A DNA stretch of 64,000 bases. Source: Gari tellinella (Eukaryota; Mollusca; Bivalvia; Cardiida; Psammobiidae). The notes under the pieces are model-generated. The model did no database searches, had not been told where the DNA came from, and was given only the letters and a program-made list of their open reading frames with translations. The DNA lies in assembly GCA_922989275.2 (NCBI GenBank), contig OV277869.1, forward strand, positions 4,207,190 to 4,271,189, written 5' to 3'. Shown in pieces: positions 44,739 to 55,349 of this stretch (its first letter is position 1; each line of letters opens with the position of its first letter). Both the position numbers and the translations under genes were made by a program.

Positions 44739-44986
44739 TACAGTAGAGAAAACATTATTCTTTTTTCAATACACGCGTTTTAACTAAAACAACTATCTTC
44801 CTTGCAAACCTTTGGAACTGTAATCCGGTGTCTGATCAACTCCAAACTGTTTGCTCATAAAAGTTTTGAACCTGATCAGACGCCGGGTTACCCGGCGTCT
44901 GATCTGGCTCCAAACTGTTTGCAATGAAAATAATAGTTTTAGCGTAAAAGAGTTTATTCGGAAAGAATAACGTCTTCTCCTCTGCA
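44739..44986. mobile_element. Family A foldback hybrid
   Basis: Both sides carry the same arm: ACGCGTTTTAACTAAAAC at the left and GTTTTAGCGTAAAAGAGTTT at the right. There are one and a half cores (ATCCGGTGTCTGATCAACTC, then a complete one at 44870-44930). The right end is TCTTCTCCTCTGCA. Confidence 0.7.
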
Positions 44987-45188
44987 CTCGTGCATGTACA
45001 GAATTAAGCTTTCTGAGGCAAAAAATTGACAATAAAATTTACCAATGCAGTCGACACCCGTGAAGTTGGCGATACCTTAATTAGTTTGAGAAAAGGCATG
45101 TAGATATCATTACAGAGAAAGGAATTTAAATGACCATGTTTTGTGCATTTTGTTTAACACTACCCACTCATCGGTACATTCACTAAAT

Positions 45189-45435
45189 TTAAACCATTTC
45201 ATATTCAATGACGCCAAAAAAGCGCGATTGCAAACAGTTTCGATTCTGATCAGACGCCGCGTAACGCGGCGTCTGATCAGAATCTAAACTGTTTGACATT
45301 CGTTTTGAAGTTTCTTTAGCCATACTGCCTTAAATTCATCTTTGAAACGATATTGCAGACAACACTATTGAAGCAAACGATAATGAAACGGCGAAGGGGT
45401 AAATTATCACGATTAATTTGGCAGCGAAAGAGTTA
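45189..45435 (+). mobile_element. MITE family B copy, complete
   Basis: TTAA left, core with GATTCTGATCAGACGCCGCG and the matching right stem AGAATC, end GCAGCGAAAGAGTTA. The stem change GGATCC to GATTC/GAATC appears on both arms. Confidence 0.78.
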
Positions 45436-45449
45436 GAAGTATATTTGCT

Positions 45450-45610
45450 ATCACCCCTAACTGTGCGGGAAAAGTGTGCTTACATTATTTTAAAAACAGG
45501 GTAGACCCAGAGAGTTTCTCCAGGTGCCATGTGGCCAGGGTCTACACTGTATGTCATGTTTAATAATTGTTATGTACATAAATGTCATGAGAGTCAATAC
45601 AAACTTGACA
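45450..45610 (+). mobile_element. Family E-like fragment
   Basis: AACAGGGTAGACCCAGAGAG and GGCCAGGGTCTACACTGTAT around CCAGGTGCCATGTGG; no end is preserved. Confidence 0.45.
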
Positions 45611-45825
45611 TTGTTTAGAAAGTGAAACAGTTCATTTTGACAGTCAGTATAGTGTAAGAGTAATCATCGTCTCACCCGTTGTTTAAGGCATTTACATTGG
45701 CTATAAATATGCCAAGGTGCTGTTTACTGCTATATAAAGATAACTTATGATATAGTATATATTTTTATCGTAGATTTATTGATATACGTAACTATACGAA
45801 ACACTTCCCTGTTCAAATCATTTAT

Positions 45826-46021
45826 TGCCTCAATCCGATTACAATGGCTATCTGCAAATCATTTGGATCCTGGTCAGACGCCGACTAACTCGGCGTCTGA
45901 TCAGGATCCAAATTGTTTGACAGTTTCATTTTAATTTTATTACTTAAAAAGGTAATTTGAGAACTAAAAGAACTCGACAAAATTTGTTTAAAGCAGATGA
46001 CGTAATGGCAATGAAGGGTTT
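45826..46021 (+). mobile_element. MITE family B variant cut by A
   Basis: CCGATTACAATGGCTATCTG then core with GCCGACTAACTCGGC tip. The right arm GATGACGTAATGGCAATGAA resembles the copy at 37057. Its right end meets the A copy at 46022. Confidence 0.6.
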
Positions 46022-46271
46022 TACATTGGAGAATCTGTTAGTCTTTCCCGTTTAAACGCAAACGTACGCAAACGCAAAGCACTAAAACGTAGAAAAGAAC
46101 AACTTTTGGACAATTCTGATAATTCTTGTTTATCTTGGTGGCAAACAGTTTGGAGCCTTATCAGACGCCGGGTTACCCGGCGTCTGATCTGGCTCCAAAC
46201 TGTTTGCACTGCAAATAATAGTTTTAGCGTAAACGCGTTTATTGGGAAAGAATAACAGATTCTCCACTGTA
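46022..46271 (-). mobile_element. MITE family A copy, full length
   Basis: Complete; TACATTGGAGAATC is a one-base end variant. Confidence 0.85.
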
Positions 46272-46406
46272 TAAACTGGAACCTCGTGAAATGCATTGCA
46301 ATAGAATGTAAACGATAACTTACAGGGTCTTTGAAAGTTTTATTGATTTTCAAATACTTGGATGCCTTATCAGACGCCGCGTCACTCTTTCGGAAATGGA
46401 CATTCA

Positions 46407-46655
46407 TACAGTGGGGAACACGTTATTCATTCAAAAAAATGCGCTTACGCTTGACAAATTTATTGTCATTACAAATAGTTAAGAGCCAGATCAAATACCG
46501 GGTAACACGGCGTCTGATCAGGCTCTAAACGGTTTGCAGCTCAGATTACAATGAGTCATCAACACTGTCATGACGTTGTCATTTTCTACATTTTAGTGCA
46601 ACGCGTTTGCGTTTCGTTTAAAGGGGAAAGAAAGAATAATGTCTTCTCCACTGTT
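46407..46655 (+). mobile_element. MITE family A copy, diverged
   Basis: TACAGTGGGGAACACG to CTTCTCCACTGTT, with several changes in the arm (AATGCGCTTACGCTTGAC). Confidence 0.78.
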
Positions 46656-46664
46656 CATTTGTGG

Positions 46665-46914
46665 TACAGTGGAGAAAACGTTATTCTCTCCCAATAAACG
46701 CGTTTACGCTAAAACTATTATTTGCAGTGCAAACAGATTGGAGCCAGATCAGACGCCGGGTAACCCGGCGTCTGATCAGGCTCCAAACTGTTTGCCACCA
46801 AGATAAACATGAATTATCAGAATTGTCAAAAAGTTGTACCTTTCTACGTTTTAGTGTTTTGCGTTTGCGTACGTTTGCGTTTAAACGGGAAAGAATAACA
46901 GATTCTCCACTGTA
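46665..46914 (+). mobile_element. MITE family A copy, full length
   Basis: Complete and in the same direction as the copy 9 bp upstream. Confidence 0.85.
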
Positions 46915-47286
46915 CCATTCTTTTACCGGGTGGAAACGAATAATCGAATGCCCACCCCTTGCGCGGATGCAGAGAGTGCAGGAAAATCATACAAAGTGGG
47001 TGGAAGAGAATAAGAGAAGACTGCATTTACGGTGTATGTCTATTTTTGTTTTGTCACACCCACTACCCGCCCCACTCTAACGAAATTTCAAATGGATCTC
47101 CTGGGCAAAATGGCTGGATTCAAGCATATAGCAGCTTTAAAAACAATTGTGTACAGTGATAGACTTGATTTGTATTATATAATATAATCCCATAAGTCTA
47201 TTCAAGTTCTTTCTAATTGAATAAACAAAGACAAAAGCTATTACATAACAATTGGAATCCAGGATAGACGTCATACGGTATTCAGT

Positions 47287-47536
47287 TACAGTGGAGAATC
47301 TGTTATTCTTTCCCAATAAACGCGTTTACGCTAAAACTATTATTTGCAGTGCAAACAGTTTGGAGCCAGATCAGACGCCGGGTAACCCGGCGTCTGATCA
47401 GGCTCCGAACTGTTTGCCACCAAGATAAACAAGAATTATCAGAATTGTCCAAAAGTTGTATTTTTCTACGTTTTAGCGCTTTGCGTTTGCGTACGTTTGC
47501 GTTTAAACGGTAAAGAATAACAGTTTCTCCACTGTA
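47287..47536 (+). mobile_element. MITE family A copy, full length
   Basis: Complete; core at 47352-47415 with one stem mismatch (GGCTCCGAAC). Confidence 0.85.
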
Positions 47537-47606
47537 TGTTACTCGATCAATTTGTATAAAGCAAGATAACAATTTAAGCTACAAGTACAGTCGCATTTAA
47601 ACCACC

Positions 47607-48064
47607 TACAATGGAGAAAACGTTATTCTTTACTGTGTAAACGCAAACGAAACGCAAACGCAGAACACGTAGAAAAGTACAACATTTAGACAATGCTGAC
47701 AATTCATGTTAATCTGAGTGGCAAACAGTTTGGAGCCTGATCAGACGCCGGGTTACCCAGCGTCTGATCTGGTTTCAAAGTGTTTGCAAAAGAAATAATA
47801 GTTGTGGCGTTAACGCGTTTATTGGAAAAGAAAATGGTTTGGCGGAAAAGCCGTTTTTATTTCCTGTTTTAAAGAAATTAAATGAAAGCATAATGCAGAA
47901 AATAACGTCGTTTTGAAAGTCTTGCCTGTATATCTTTTATCTGAATAACAAAGGGTGTTTTGAAGCCATACCAGACAGCGGTTACTCAACTGCAAGGGGC
48001 ATATGGTTTTTAGCATTTATAAACGTGTTTATTGGGAAAGAATAATAACGTATTCTCTCGTGCA
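47607..48064 (-). mobile_element. MITE family A copy, interrupted right end
   Basis: Body to 47833 (ACGCGTTTATTGGAAAAGAA). About 180 bp of other sequence with a weak A trace follows, then AACGTGTTTATTGGGAAAGA and ATTCTCTCGTGCA at 48022-48064. It may be one broken copy or two overlapping ones. Confidence 0.55.
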
Positions 48065-48788
48065 TCTGTCATGGTTCAAACATTGTTTGTGTCTACTACA
48101 TCAACCGATCATATCTATTTCTCCTGATCCTGTATATTGTTTTTCTTATAAATAAACACACATCAAATTGATATATAGAAAAGTGTTAATAGTCCAGTCA
48201 TCCTACGAAAAAATAGGACCTAACCTTCAACTAATTGCAACAGAAGCAATTCAACTTATTATGTTATCTTTAGGGTATTATAATTAACATATAAAAAGTC
48301 TAAAAAAATCTTTTAAGGGGAAAGTGGTTTAAACTCCACTTTTTCTAAGCTAGTGTTCTCCCCCCAAATACATTGCGTATAGTACTATAAGTCGCAAGAA
48401 GGCAGCAATACTGGCATATTTCGAACCACCATATATGATAAAAACAAAACTGCTTTAGAAGCAACATATTTGACTTTATTTTTGATTTCATTATTTACGT
48501 TTTTCATCGATATATGTCTTGTGTCTATGTTTTATGGGGTTAATTTACCCCACCCACTATTTCACCAACTCTATTTATAATCAAAATACACATATAGTTG
48601 TTATGCTAAATCTTCTGATCAGTAAGGTTATTGCAGAATAACAAATTAAGTATGTTTATTTAATATATTGCATTCGTTAAATGACATTAGATTGTTTGCT
48701 TCAAGTATCTGCTTCTTTGATTAATTATTATCAAAGCACTGACAGTACTACTGAAATACGCTGAACACTAACGAAAACGCTTTTACAC
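48065..48788. other. No gene or element recognised
   Basis: AT-rich; nothing supported. Confidence 0.4.
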
Positions 48789-48970
48789 CAGGACTCCAGA
48801 TAAGGAGAGTAATTCAAAAACTATAATCTTTCCTTTTGCATGAACCATATGGTTTTATTGCTCATTAGATTCGTCTCGAAAAGACGATTCTGATGAGTAG
48901 TAGCACCATAGGATTTACTACTGAAATGTTTGAGAAAATATTGGATTTGTTTAGTTTAATCCCTCTGCCA
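48789..48970. mobile_element. Family O element, diverged
   Basis: GGACTCCAGATAAGGAGAGT left; centre TTCGTCTCGAAAAGACGA. The layout matches the copy at 14951, but the right end is decayed. Confidence 0.55.
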
Positions 48971-49883
48971 GTAATTATATTCTTGATGAAAAATTTCATT
49001 TTCGATTTTCTCTAATGATTTTCATAGTTTTTGATCGAAATTATATACTCTAGTAAACATGTACTCCACATGTGAAATTCTTCCAAACCCATTTGAATTG
49101 GCAGAGATTATTGCAAACGAAAATTTCCACCCAGAAAGAAGCACATAGAAATTGGTAATTCAATGATTTTGAATAACGTACCAGAGACAACTTAGCCTAT
49201 TCAAACATTAGTAATTGCAAATGTTCAACCAATGTCTAGTAAATACATGTAGTGTGTACTATTTTTCTTATTTCCTAAGCAGCTCTACCAGTAAAACATT
49301 TCAGAGCTTATCATGTCACTTTTTATGTGCTTTCTAGCTCGTCTTGTGTAACCACAGTATGCGTATTGAATCAAGAGTCAAGAGAGCTTTACAATTGATC
49401 TATTAATATTAGAGCCAGAACATGTACACTCACAAATGGGCATTTTAACGTTATTAAATATGACACAAATATACATCTGCAGATTGAGAATCCAATCGCA
49501 ACGTGTGTAGAGGTTTGAATAACTTTGGGTTTTTGAAACTAGCCGGGGTCATTTGTCAGGAAATATGAAATGTGTGTACATTATGTTCTTTTGTGATAAT
49601 GAAAAGCAAACTGTTATAATTATAAACATAAGAAAAAAAAGGGTGCCATGTTTTATGTGTTCTAATTTACCTTGAATGTCTCTATGGGCTGGTTGTCGTG
49701 TATTACGCAACATTCAATAGTTTATGTACAATAAAGAAAATCGGCTGACATCACTTTATTTTGGTATGCCCTAATGTGTCACCACAACTTGCGTTACTCA
49801 CGGTTTAGATTGCCACATGTATTCTCCAAGTAGATGAACACCACTTGAAGAGAGCTATTCCATTCAACTTCTTAAAGAATTAT
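48971..49883. other. No gene or element recognised
   Basis: AT-rich; nothing supported. Confidence 0.4.
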
Positions 49884-50120
49884 CTAAAAGAAAAACCAGA
49901 AATAGTTGTACGATCTTCCTTTCCTGAAATCTCTCGGATCTCTATGACGAAATTTGGTGTCAATTGGAGCAATGATTTTCATAATGATACTTCTGAAGAC
50001 CTTAATGGTGGGAGAAAGACATGAGCTACCTCTCCAGTTGTTGCAGCTTCCCATGTCACCACTCTTTGGAAACTTTACAATGACTCCTTTCTCCCAATCA
50101 TCAAATGCCCTTTTAGCCAA
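49884..50120 (-). mobile_element. RTE-like reverse transcriptase fragment
   Basis: The reverse strand encodes 78 aa including DWEKGVIVKFPKSGDMGSCN, then NWRGSSCLSPTIKVF and a FRKGRS motif. This is the fingers/palm entry of RTE-type non-LTR reverse transcriptases (W-x-x-G-x-I-V-x-x-P-K-x-G, N-W-R-G, F-R-x-G-R-S). The frame ends at once after that, and the catalytic YADD region is absent. Flanking DNA to about 50430 shows decayed LINE-like reading (GNLKERIECVLR). Confidence 0.7.
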
Positions 50121-50689
50121 ACCTCTTTAAGTACGATGTTGTAGCAGCCTTTAGTTTTCTTGGTCCTCTACTTTCAGCATCTTAGCACACACTCGATCCT
50201 CTCCTTGAGATTTCCAATTCCTAAGCCTTTGTATTGCAGAAATGACTTATGTACTAGGTCCCAGGGTTTGGTAGTAATGTAAAGATTCGCATCCGCTCCT
50301 AAAATGTCTGCAAGTATGGGTGGTTCTCAACTGTTAACGATGCTTTGGAATGATGGTCGTAACCATTAAGGTTTTTAATGCCCCTTCTGTAACAAAAGAG
50401 TTATCTAATGGGTTGACCTTTAGGCACTGATTTGTGCCTTTGAACTCTTGAAGTTTTTTCGTCATTTGTAAGACTGACTTTATGTCCTTGTTTTCCTTGC
50501 CCAATTATTTCAGTGTGACAACAAAAACATCAACCAGGAATAAATGAAAACGTATAAAGACCACTGATGACTACACGTGTACACCATGTGATATTTTTCA
50601 TTTTTTCGTTAATAAATGTCTGAAAAAAATGAGGTGTCACTATACCTATGTAGATTTGTTTATTCACTTGTAATGTTAACCATATGCCC

Positions 50690-52680
50690 AATTGGTCATC
50701 TGGTTAGGTTGGAATCTTTTATTCGTGAAGCTTTTGTCAAGAATAAGCATTTAGTTGCTGTCTGTGAAGGCTTACGATACAACTTGGAAGTATGGTATTA
50801 TGAAAGACCTCCATGAAAACGGTCTTAATGGCCGACTTCCGATTTTTATTGAAAACTTTCTCAATGATAGGGATTTTCAAGTCGGAGTTGGAACTACTCT
50901 TTCCGATATGCACAAGCAGGAAATGGGTGTTCCACAAGGAAGTATTTTGTCAGTTACTCTTTTTAATGTTAAAATTCATCATCATCATGGCATAACTTCG
51001 CTGACGAAGATTTAGGAAGGAGGCAGACCACCTCGGCTGCAAGCTCGCATGTGACTGACAAGTCCAATACGAGATCGACACACTGGAAAACCTGGTCAGG
51101 GTCTGGAGCTTCAGCTGCTCTGGCTTTCCTTCGGTGGCGTTTTTCCACAAGAGAGGCTCTCCGAGACTCCTCAAAGGAGAGAGCAGCCTTGTTGATGGTG
51201 TGTCGCCAGCTGTCACGGTCTGCTGCAAGGGTTGACCAATTCCTATGGTCGGTCTGGCAAGCACTGAGGGACTTCTTCAGACAGTCATTGTATCGCTTCT
51301 TTGGCGCACCTCTGTTCCTCTGGCCAGTTGAAAGATCACCGTACATAGCGATTTTGGGCAGGCGATAGCTTTCCATTCTTGAACATGTCCGGCCCAGCGT
51401 AACTGCGACTTCAAAATCATGGCCTCAGTGCTTGTGATTTCTGCAATTTTGAGGACCTCAACATATGTAATGTAGTCGCTCCAGTGGATGTTTAGGATTG
51501 TGCGTAGGTATCTCTGATGGAACCGCTCAAGGACTCGCAGGTGGCTGCGATATGCAACACATGACTCTGAACCATACAGCAGAGTGGTTAGTACGACTGC
51601 CTTGTAGACACTTATCTTGGTACCCTTCTTCGGATGCTTGTTGTTCCACACAAGCTTATAGAGTCTTCCAAACGCACTGTTTGCCTTCGCCAGTCTGTTG
51701 TCGATTTCCTTATCGATCTTGGCATCTGCAGAGATAGTGCTATGAATAACATTGTTAAGTGTATAACTAAGGACACAGATTGTTCATTGTATGTTGATGA
51801 CATTTCGATTTGTTACTGTTCTAAAAGCATAAATACTGTTGAACGTCAACTTCAACAGTCCATTAATAAAGTCCAAAAATGGGCTACTGAGAATGGTTTT
51901 AAATGTTCTAGATCAAAAACAAATTGTTTGCATTTCTGCCAACTTAGAAAGTTTCACCCTGATCCTGAATTGCACCTAGATGGTAACCCCATTCCTGTCA
52001 TGGATCAGGCGAAATTTCTACGTGTCATCTTTGACAAGAAACTTTCCTTTATCCCTCATATTAAATATTTAAAGGCAAAATGCCTGAAAACATTAAAATT
52101 ACTTCTCGTACTTGCACACACTGACTGGGGTGCAGATCGCAAAGTAATGCTCAGATTGTACAGAAGTTTAGTAAGATCTAAACTTGATTATGGGTGTATT
52201 GTTATATTTTTGAAAAATGGCAGGAGTCTTGGAATGAGGAAACTCACAACAAGCTCCATGCTGTAAAACCTGTATTAGGTGAATCATTTAACTCGTGCCG
52301 ACCGGTTCGCCGAGATGAGGTAGTGTTAGCAAGACTCAAAATTGGTCACTCTTTTATAACACACTCTTATTTAATTAAACGCGACGTTCAACCTGTTTTG
52401 AACCTTATACAATCTGGCACATTCTTATTGAATGTGCTGATTTTTATTTAATAAGAGAGTGATTTTTTCAGGCAGATTATCTTCGGGAACTATTTGAACT
52501 TGTTGAAATTTTAAAGATATTTGATTTTCTAAAAAACAATTAAAATTTATTCCAAATTGTAAAGTAATAAAATGACATTTTAAAGTTGATTCCATAACTT
52601 TTTTCTCTCATCAATATATTTTTCGGCTCTAAATGACCTTTGGTGTCGATGGGCCGTAAAACACAAATCAATCAATTATT
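50690..52680 (+). mobile_element. LINE pseudogene (Jockey/CR1/Nimb-like), interrupted
   Basis: Reading frames in pieces: GHLVRLESFIREAFVKNKHL, AYDTTWKYGIMKDLHE, MGVPQGSILSVTLFN (to 50973); then, after a nested insert, TDCSLYVDDISICY (catalytic-site-like), KVMLRLYRSLVRSKLDYG, and HNKLHAVKPVLGE. Frameshifts occur near 50765 and 52200. The C-terminus reads HILIECADFYLIRE then YLRELFELVEILKI. The 3' end is the familiar GGCTCTAAATGACCTTTG ... GGGCCGTAAAACAC followed by an AATC-type tail (52665-52678). FADD-type residues are degraded to YVDD. It is non-functional. Confidence 0.8.
50974..51752 (-). mobile_element. RTE-like element, 5'-truncated, nested in the LINE
   Basis: The reverse strand reads KIDKEIDNRLAKANSAFGRL, KAVVLTTLLYGSES, HWSDYITYVEVLKIAEI, then after a frameshift near 51375 RLPKIAMYGDLSTGQRNRGA and FQCVDLVLDLSVTCELAAE. 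This is the end of an RTE-type polyprotein (annotated in many genomes as craniofacial development protein 2-like). The 3' tail is (ATG)n, seen as CATCATCATCATGG at the left border. No target duplication is visible. Confidence 0.78.
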
Positions 52681-52965
52681 TATTTATCCCATATTTTGCA
52701 ATGATTAACACACAACCTTTATCATGATATCAATATAGACTAGTCAATATAGACCTCCAAGGTCAAACATATTCCTTCACAAACAATATTTACGCCTAGC
52801 GATTACAATTTAATATATTTGATATGTTATGTATAAAAAGTCCTCAAAACAAGTCCTGTGCATTTTCATGAAAAAGGAGTTTAAAGTTTGAAAAAATATG
52901 CAGAAAATTGTTTTATCTTAGTGTCACACATAACCCACCGTAGTGACGAAATTTGACGAAAATCG
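52681..52965. other. No gene recognised
   Basis: AT-rich DNA between the LINE tail and the possible promoter region of the peroxidase. Confidence 0.4.
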
Positions 52966-52990
52966 TGACGTCATACTACTGACGTAGCAA
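52966..52990. promoter_or_regulatory. CRE-like pair
   Basis: A perfect TGACGTCA (52966-52973) is followed by CTGACGTAGC ten bases on. It lies 1.4 kb upstream of the peroxidase coding exon. TGACGTCA also occurs in family B elements, but no B arm is present here. Confidence 0.35.
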
Positions 52991-52995
52991 AACAA

Positions 52996-53097
52996 ATGGC
53001 GGTGTGTAAACACCTTTCATTATTCGATGTATTTGGAAAAGAGATAATATGGCAAAATGTTCAATATTATACAGTTTTCCGATGGCTGAAATACAAG
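52996..53097 (+). other. Candidate upstream exon of the peroxidase
   Basis: ATGGCGGTGTGTAAACACC opens a 34-codon frame ending at ATACAAG|GTAAGC, a good donor. The next matching acceptor is TTATCTTTTCAG at 54335, directly before the peroxidase ATG, and the phase (0) would stay open. Joined this way, the signal peptide would become internal, so a 5' UTR role is more plausible than coding. No protein family is recognised. Transcript data would be decisive. Confidence 0.25.
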
Positions 53098-53644
53098 GTA
53101 AGCATTTTCACATATTTTGGCATCTTCATCTTGACACTTACACCAAAGCTGATCGTACTAGTCGAGGGTCAACAAGACAACTATTAAGGCATGGTAGGCT
53201 ATGGTGGGAAATATGCGCCAAAAAAATAAAAGGAAAATTATTAATTTTCAATTGCTTTTTTTACAAATTTCCCCTTAAAAGATTTTGTTAGACTTTTAGT
53301 ATGTTATTATTTAACAAATATATTAGTAGTTTTCGACAAAATCGTTTTTGTTGCAATTATTTGAAGGTCAAATCGCAGAATGACTGGACTATAACTTACA
53401 GCTATATGTTTGTGTACCATTGTATGGCAAGTATTAATTTATTGATGTATAAGATGTTGCTGCTGGAACAAGATAAACGTAAAACAGAAGATTCATTTAG
53501 GTATACATGTATGAAAGCTTGAAGCAGGATGAAAGCGCAGCAGAAAACTCCTAAATATAGTTGTCTTTTATTCTACTATAAGTTTCCGGAGGCGCTTTCT
53601 TGCGAGATCCTGTAACACAAAAACAATATTAATAGGAGTAAAAC

Positions 53645-53890
53645 TAACACTTAACTCTTAACCCCATAGCCTGTTTCTAAGTTTGAAGAAAGATGACCAC
53701 TTAAAGCACATTGAAAGTAAAGTATTAAAGCGTATTTTGCTCTACTTTCAGTCTGCTTGGAGCTATCATCTGCTGGGATTGAGAAATCTTTTTAATGGTT
53801 CATTTCCATGACTGTGAAATTTAGAACCATTTTCCTCAGTTGATAAACAAATTCAATGCGGTAAAAGGCTACTCTATCGGGGAAGGCGTA
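53645..53890 (+). mobile_element. MITE family D copy
   Basis: TTAACCCCATAGCCTGTTTC, CACTTAAAGCACATTGAAAG, CTTTCAGTCTGCTTGGAGCT, end CTACTCTATCGGGG. The hairpin tip is GTATTAAAGCGTATTTTG. Confidence 0.65.
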
Positions 53891-53892
53891 TC

Positions 53893-54303
53893 CATTGGTC
53901 CCCACTGACCTATAAATAGGGCATAAGTAAACAGTGTAGACTCTGATCAGACGCCGCATGATGCGGCGTCTGATCAGAGTCTACACTGTTTGCTGCATAG
54001 GAATTCAATAGAAAACAAAACGAAAATTAAAATAGTATTAATATAAAAACTGCTCTTTTCTAATAGTTCGACCCCTAAGGCCCTTTTTCAAACAAAATCA
54101 CGTGATTTTCTTTGAAAAAGGCCCTTTGATGTCAAAATATTGGAAATTATTAGTTTATATATTGATACTATTCTAATTCCCTATCTAGAATATTGTTATA
54201 GTAAGTGTGGGATAATTAAAAATTAGACGAGGCACCCCTTAGATAAAACATTGACTGATCCAGTATATGAGTACGGCAGAATCCACTTAGCATGAATGGG
54301 TTA
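53893..54303 (+). mobile_element. Family T element with perfect 64 bp hairpin
   Basis: Core 53929-53992: AACAGTGTAGACTCTGATCA, tip GCCGCATGATGCGGC, exact complement after it. The right end (GAGGCACCCCTTAGATAAAA ... GCATGAATGGGTTAA) is also found at about 36565. A second palindrome, AAGGCCCTTTTTCAAA / TTTGAAAAAGGCCCTT around TCACGTGA, lies at 54078-54129. It ends 32 bp before the peroxidase ATG. Confidence 0.65.
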
Positions 54304-54335
54304 AGATACATCATATTTATGTTTTATCTTTTCAG

Positions 54336-54516
54336 ATGACGTCAATGTCGGTGAAAGTATTGATCGTGATCCTCTTACTATCCTGCTCACAGTGCCAGAG
54401 ACTGGTGGACGATCTAGATGGTTTTATTGAGGCTCTGGATCAAGCAATAGCAGCGGCAAAAAGGGAATTAATGCAACCAGAAAACAAAACCAGTCCTGAC
54501 CATAATGTTACACATG
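54336..54516 (+). CDS. Haem peroxidase, exon 1 (signal peptide and pro-region)
   Basis: Encodes residues 1-60 plus one base. MTSMSVKVLIVILLLSCSQC is a signal peptide (hydrophobic 7-16, likely cut near residue 21). It is followed by an acidic/helical stretch with DGFIEALDQAIAAAKREL, as seen in pro-regions of secreted animal peroxidases. The ATG directly follows a splice-acceptor-like TTTTATCTTTTCAG, so a 5' UTR exon upstream is likely. The donor CATG|GTAGGT is phase 1 and fits the next exon (codon GAT). N-glycosylation sequons NKT and NVT are present. This exon has no diagnostic catalytic motif; assignment rests on phase and order with the later exons. Confidence 0.75.
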
Positions 54517-54527
54517 GTAGGTCTATT

Positions 54528-54529
<2 letters not shown>

Positions 54530-54558
<29 letters not shown>

Positions 54559-54560
54559 GC
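54530..54560 (+). repeat. (TTG)n(CTG)n microsatellite
   Basis: About ten triplets starting 13 bp downstream of the exon 1 donor. If the intron were retained, it would encode a homopolymeric run. Confidence 0.85.
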
Positions 54561-54591
54561 GAAGATTTTACGTCCCCTCGAAGCTGTGAGG

Positions 54592-54968
54592 TGTTCGGAC
54601 CCGTCTTACGAAACGTCGTGCGACAAATACGGTCGCAAGTCAGACTCTAAAATTCTCAGTTATTACTTATTTTTCTATCTAATCCTGTCTTGTGAATCTC
54701 TTTGGCATTGTTTTGAAATGACGATTCTAAAGAGATGTCACAAGACAGTATTAGACAGTATTAGACGGAAAAATAATAAATAAATCAGAAATAAGATGTA
54801 TTTATTTCAAACAGCAAATAGCCAGATCAGAGGGCGCGCTAAAAGCGCGTCCTCTGATCTGGCTATTTTCTGTTTGTAGCAAGTGATAATAAAAAATATA
54901 AATTAAAATTTAAAATTTTGACTTACGCAAAAAATTTGCGTAAGTATAGTTTAGTAAAACGGGCCCCT
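54592..54968. mobile_element. Family P element with inserted or internal core hairpin
   Basis: GACCCGTCTTACGAAACG and GTCGCAAGTCAGAC at the left; TTGACTTACGCAAAAAATTT and TTTAGTAAAACGGGCC at the right. The core at 54808-54876 is AACAGCAAATAGCCAGATCA with GGGCGCGC/GCGCGTCC and a complementary right stem. Confidence 0.65.
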
Positions 54969-55349
54969 GGTCAATATCGACTCTCTAACGTTTGGACATA
55001 AAGTACAACATCAAACTATTTGAATCCTTTTACTGTCATAATGTCGTCTGTTTTCAAAAAAGTCGTGTCCTTTTATAATAATAGAAATTTTAGGAATTTA
55101 GAGGGGTGGGGGTTATATAAAAAACAAACAAAACAAAACCCAACAATATTTATGTGACTGAAAAAGAATTTAGTTCCTGCTCAGAACCCGCGTCACGCGG
55201 CGTTTAGTGGTAACTACATGTACATTTTGTACATGCAAAATTTCTTCCGTGGTTTGATTTCAGTACAGGTATCCTATTCAAGCCACTTTCATCTGTTTAA
55301 CCCGTTACCCCCAATGCCTGTTCATTTCTTTTGTAAAGCAGAATGCGAC

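Noticed and set aside
53049..53291. Small zinc-finger-like protein beginning MAKCSILYSF
   Set aside because: A fleeting resemblance to THAP starts, but the required later cysteine/histidine and AVPTIF-type residues are absent.
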